Source: OLB9 sp041392785 (GTDB lineage Bacteria; Bacteroidota; Bacteroidia; Chitinophagales; Saprospiraceae). From it: DNA of 64,000 bases. Position 1 is the stretch's first letter. The number at the start of each line of letters is the position of its first letter. Positions 61,721 through 64,000 of the stretch are shown here, piece after piece. The notes beneath the pieces are model-generated. The model saw only the letters and a program-made list of their open reading frames with translations, did not search any database and had not been told where the DNA came from. Made by a program: the position numbers and the translations under genes. The stretch covers positions 197,560 through 261,559 of the forward strand of contig JAWKLK010000009.1 in assembly GCA_041392785.1 (NCBI GenBank). Reading direction: 5' to 3'.

Positions 61721-62317
61721 TTATTTGCCTTGATCCATCAAACTATCTAGGAAGTGACGCTCAGCTTTCACCTCAGCAAATTTTTTGAAATTGTACTGTT
61801 TAGATTGATTTTTAGGGATAGTCAATGTCTGCCAATCTTCACCCTTCAAAAACTTACATATATGAACTATTTGCCCTACATGATAGGAATAATGACACAA
61901 TTGTCTGATAATGGCATCTTCGACGGTCATTCCTTCATTTCTTATATAAATAATTTTGGACAAATCTTCCTTTGAAAGACTGTCTAGGGTGTCAAATAAT
62001 TTCTGCCAACCTTCGGCCCACAATTTTAAGATAGCATCTTTCTCCATAATATCTGATTCAAACTCTCCATCTCTATCTCTCCAAGTTTTTTCTCCATCCT
62101 CAGTAAAAATATTTGTCCATCTAGACAACATATTTCCATGCAAATGCTTGACTATCACCTGGATAGAGTTATCATACATGTGCGCTGATTGGAGAAAATC
62201 AACGTCAGATATCTGCGCCATCGCTTTCTCACCTAATTGTTTATAATAGGCAAATTGTTTTTTAGAAGAAGTCAACATGCGTTCTTTTATTTTTATATAC
62301 AACAATAATCTTTTCAT
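61721..62317 (-). CDS. DUF1572 (DinB-like) protein
   Basis: 198 residues; an internal Met at 62278 is an alternative start. It is a four-helix DinB/YfiT-like fold: DNSIQVIVKHLHGNMLSRWTNIFTEDGEK with a metal-type His, WQKLFDTLDSL, IRQLCHYSYHVGQIVHICKFLKG with two more His. These three His may hold a metal and a thiol such as bacillithiol is used by relatives. The role in Bacteroidota is unknown. Confidence 0.82.
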   Translation of the reverse strand: MKRLLLYIKIKERMLTSSKKQFAYYKQLGEKAMAQISDVDFLQSAHMYDNSIQVIVKHLHGNMLSRWTNIFTEDGEKTWRDRDGEFESDIMEKDAILKLWAEGWQKLFDTLDSLSKEDLSKIIYIRNEGMTVEDAIIRQLCHYSYHVGQIVHICKFLKGEDWQTLTIPKNQSKQYNFKKFAEVKAERHFLDSLMDQGK

Positions 62318-62390
62318 TAAAGTTGGATAAAAACTTATAGTATAAAGAAAAATAATTTCGCAATATATTATAAAATAATTTAATATGTAT

Positions 62391-62398
62391 TATCTTTG
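62391..62398 (+). promoter_or_regulatory. Candidate -7 box close to the recombinase start
   Basis: Perfect TATCTTTG, ending 4 bases before the ATG at 62403, where the protein start is fixed by similarity. A transcript from it would be leaderless or nearly so. Confidence 0.35.
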
Positions 62399-62402
62399 TT
62401 GA

Positions 62403-63305
62403 ATGGATACATTAGATCAATTTTATAAATATCTTACTTTCGAAAAACGATATTCACCTAGAACAGTCGAAGCTTATATCAGCGATTTGACCCAGCTTAT
62501 GGAATTTTGTAAAACAGAATATGAGTTGGACGAAATTTTGCACCTGCATCACACTATGATCCGCACTTGGATCGTATCAATGATGGCTGAACAAATCAAA
62601 GCAGAGTCTGTCAATCGAAAGGTTACAGCCCTTCGTACCTTTTACAAATGGGCGATAAGAAATGATAAGGTTACCAAAAACCCAATGATAAAGATTCAGG
62701 CACCAAAAAAATCCAAACGACTCCCAGTTACAATTCAAGACAGTAGCATGTCACGACTACTAGAGTTTGATGCCATTACTGTAGAAAATGGTATCACTTT
62801 TGAAAGTGTGAGAGATGTATTCATCATGCATTTATTGTATCAGACGGGAATGCGAAGGGCAGAATTGATAGGATTAAATGTATCAGATATTCATTTATCA
62901 AGAATGGAAATTAAAGTTTTGGGAAAAGGAAATAAAATCAGATTGATCCCAATAACAGAAAGCTTAAAAACAGCAATAGATACTTATTTAGGTCAGCGTT
63001 CAAAAATAGAGATCATTGATTATGAAGCTCTTATCCTTACAAATAAGGGTAAGAGGATATATCCAAGACTAGTCCATGATATTGTGCATAGACAACTGCA
63101 AGGTGTCACCACTTTAACAAAAAAATCACCACACGTGTTGAGACATTCCTTTGCGACACATTTATTGGATGGCGGTGCAGATTTGAATGCAATAAAAGAA
63201 TTATTAGGTCATGCAAATTTAGCTGCCACCCAAATCTATACACATAGCAGCATTGCAAAACTAAAAGATGTGTATACAAAAAGTCATCCAAGATCATCAA
63301 ATTAA
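62403..63305 (+). CDS. xerC: Tyrosine recombinase of the XerC/XerD type
   Basis: 300 residues, normal for chromosomal Xer proteins. It resolves chromosome dimers at dif near the division septum. N-terminal SAM-like DNA-binding domain (1-95) and catalytic domain with Arg151 (YQTGMRRAEL), Lys175 (VLGKGNKIR), His244 and Arg247 (SPHVLRHSFATHLL), His270 (KELLGH) and Tyr279 (TQIYTH). Whether it is XerC or XerD cannot be decided by eye. It is followed 82 bases later by hpf, a conserved pair in Bacteroidota. Confidence 0.93.
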   Translation: MDTLDQFYKYLTFEKRYSPRTVEAYISDLTQLMEFCKTEYELDEILHLHHTMIRTWIVSMMAEQIKAESVNRKVTALRTFYKWAIRNDKVTKNPMIKIQAPKKSKRLPVTIQDSSMSRLLEFDAITVENGITFESVRDVFIMHLLYQTGMRRAELIGLNVSDIHLSRMEIKVLGKGNKIRLIPITESLKTAIDTYLGQRSKIEIIDYEALILTNKGKRIYPRLVHDIVHRQLQGVTTLTKKSPHVLRHSFATHLLDGGADLNAIKELLGHANLAATQIYTHSSIAKLKDVYTKSHPRSSN

Positions 63306-63387
63306 AAAACAAAAATCAACGAACTTTTGTTAATAAATTTTAAATTAGATTATAATCACATTTTTTAATACATCAAAATTATAAAAT

Positions 63388-63693
63388 ATGCAAGTAACAT
63401 TTCAAACGGTACATTTTACCGCAGATCAAAAACTAAAAAATTATATTGATGAGAAACTTCAAAAACTTGAAAAATTTTATCCAAAAATTATTCAATCCAC
63501 CGTTTTTTTAAAATTAGAGAATACAGGCAAAATAAAAGATAAAGTTGTTGAAATAAAAATGAGTGTTCCTGGCAGTGTATTAATGGCATCAAATTCAGAT
63601 AGAACATTTGAATCATCTTTTGATTTGGCAATTGACAATTTAAAAAGACAATTGACAAAACTGAATGAAAAAGTTCAGAATTCTGCCAGATAA
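63388..63693 (+). CDS. hpf: Ribosome hibernation-promoting factor (short HPF/RaiA type)
   Basis: 101 residues: the beta-alpha-beta-beta-beta-alpha fold with MQVTFQTVHFTADQKLKNYIDEKLQKL, TVFLKLEN, VVEIKMSVPGSVLMASN and FDLAIDNLKRQLTKLNEK. It binds the 30S decoding centre and silences ribosomes in stationary phase. It lacks the long C-terminal dimerisation domain. Confidence 0.93.
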   Translation: MQVTFQTVHFTADQKLKNYIDEKLQKLEKFYPKIIQSTVFLKLENTGKIKDKVVEIKMSVPGSVLMASNSDRTFESSFDLAIDNLKRQLTKLNEKVQNSAR

Positions 63694-63713
63694 TTGTTTC
63701 ACAAAAAGAACAT

Positions 63714-63747
63714 AAAAGCCTCCAAAGTCCTTTTGGGGGCTTTTTTA
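63714..63747 (+). terminator. Rho-independent terminator of hpf
   Basis: AAAAGCCTCCAAA / TTTTGGGGGCTTTT stem with one mismatch-type G-T, GTCC loop and T run; 20 bases after the stop. Confidence 0.85.
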
Positions 63748-63905
63748 TATCTGTAATGCAAATTATTAATTTTGATCAAAAAACATGCTTAAGAAAGTTT
63801 TTTTTTAATAACGCTCTAAAAGAATTTGAATTTATCAAACTTGTTCAATAAAAAATTTACTTTGCCTTGATAGTTTCTGTCTGAAATTTGCTTTGTACAT
63901 TTTAA

Positions 63906-63941
63906 AAAAAATAGCCTAGAAAATCTTCTAGGCTATTTTTT
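63906..63941. terminator. Bidirectional terminator-type hairpin
   Basis: Perfect 16-bp stem AAAAAATAGCCTAGAA / TTCTAGGCTATTTTTT (63906-63921 with 63926-63941) and AATC loop. T runs on both strands allow termination of transcripts from either side, such as the minus-strand gene entering at 64000. Confidence 0.85.
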
Positions 63942-63971
63942 GTTTACTCAATCTACTTATTCACACACCGA

Positions 63972-64000
63972 TTACTCGATGATGATCATTTTCTTACTAG
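63972..64000 (-). CDS. Last codons of a T9SS type A sorting-domain protein (runs off window)
   Basis: On the minus strand the frame ends SKKMIIIE-stop (stop 63972-63974), the usual last residues of type A sorting domains (KKxxIxE). Only nine codons are inside the window, and a strong terminator hairpin follows 31 bases later. Confidence 0.5.

Overview
The window looks like chromosome of a gliding or predatory-type Bacteroidota, probably near Saprospiria/Chitinophagia. The signs are AT-rich DNA, type IX secretion (T9SS) C-terminal sorting domains, gliding-type CHU_C domains, LytTR regulators, a fused FTCD, an HPF beside a Xer recombinase, few Shine-Dalgarno sites and TAnnTTTG-type -7 promoter boxes. 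All calls come from reading motifs by eye; no database search was run.

Layout. 1-6.1 kb: truncated outer-membrane receptor, CHU_C surface protein, YbaB, methyltransferase, KAS III and the histidine-degradation enzyme FTCD. 6.2-9.6 kb: lipoprotein, ECF sigma factor and a membrane-anchored beta-barrel-like partner. 9.7-10.7 kb: IS1595-type insertion sequence. 11.2-16.4 kb: a four-gene ECF sigma / anti-sigma / TPR-CHAT protease / secreted-protein operon with a clear terminator. 16.5-28.2 kb: a minus-strand surface cluster with a lipoprotein carrying a tandemly duplicated C-terminus, two large fibre-like proteins (one with an S74 chaperone domain), a T9SS protein, a CHU_C protein and a subtilase, headed by two LytTR-only regulators. 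28.9-30.8 kb: a compact cassette of four small genes, including a catalytically degenerate RNase III with a dsRNA-binding domain, followed directly by two unusual class II tRNA genes with anticodons UCG and UCA. 30.8-32.5 kb: palindromic repeats around a decayed T9SS protein gene. 32.5-35.2 kb: LytTR response regulator and TPR histidine kinase. 35.6-54.7 kb: mostly ordinary housekeeping genes (ALDH7, GlmM, class V aminotransferase, SMUG2-like glycosylase, M48 protease, sialidase-like lipoprotein, Vat-like acetyltransferase, RNase R, Kdo transferase, hydrolase, methyltransferase) and a TSUP transporter to 55.5 kb. 55.5-59.4 kb: a mosaic island between two copies of the kdsA 3' end, holding an orphan Rhs toxin tip with its immunity gene, two toxin-antitoxin modules (one toxin broken) and a MITE-like element. 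59.1-64 kb: kdsA, DUF4159, glutathione peroxidase, HMA protein, DUF1572, XerC/D-type recombinase, HPF, and the last codons of a T9SS protein.

The strongest candidates for something undescribed are the pseudo-RNase III / zinc-ribbon / UCG-UCA tRNA cassette (28.9-30.8 kb) and the island that appears to have entered kdsA while rebuilding its 3' end: the two 3' copies differ only at four silent positions, all close to the stop codon. The CHAT operon and the fibre cluster are also worth a look.
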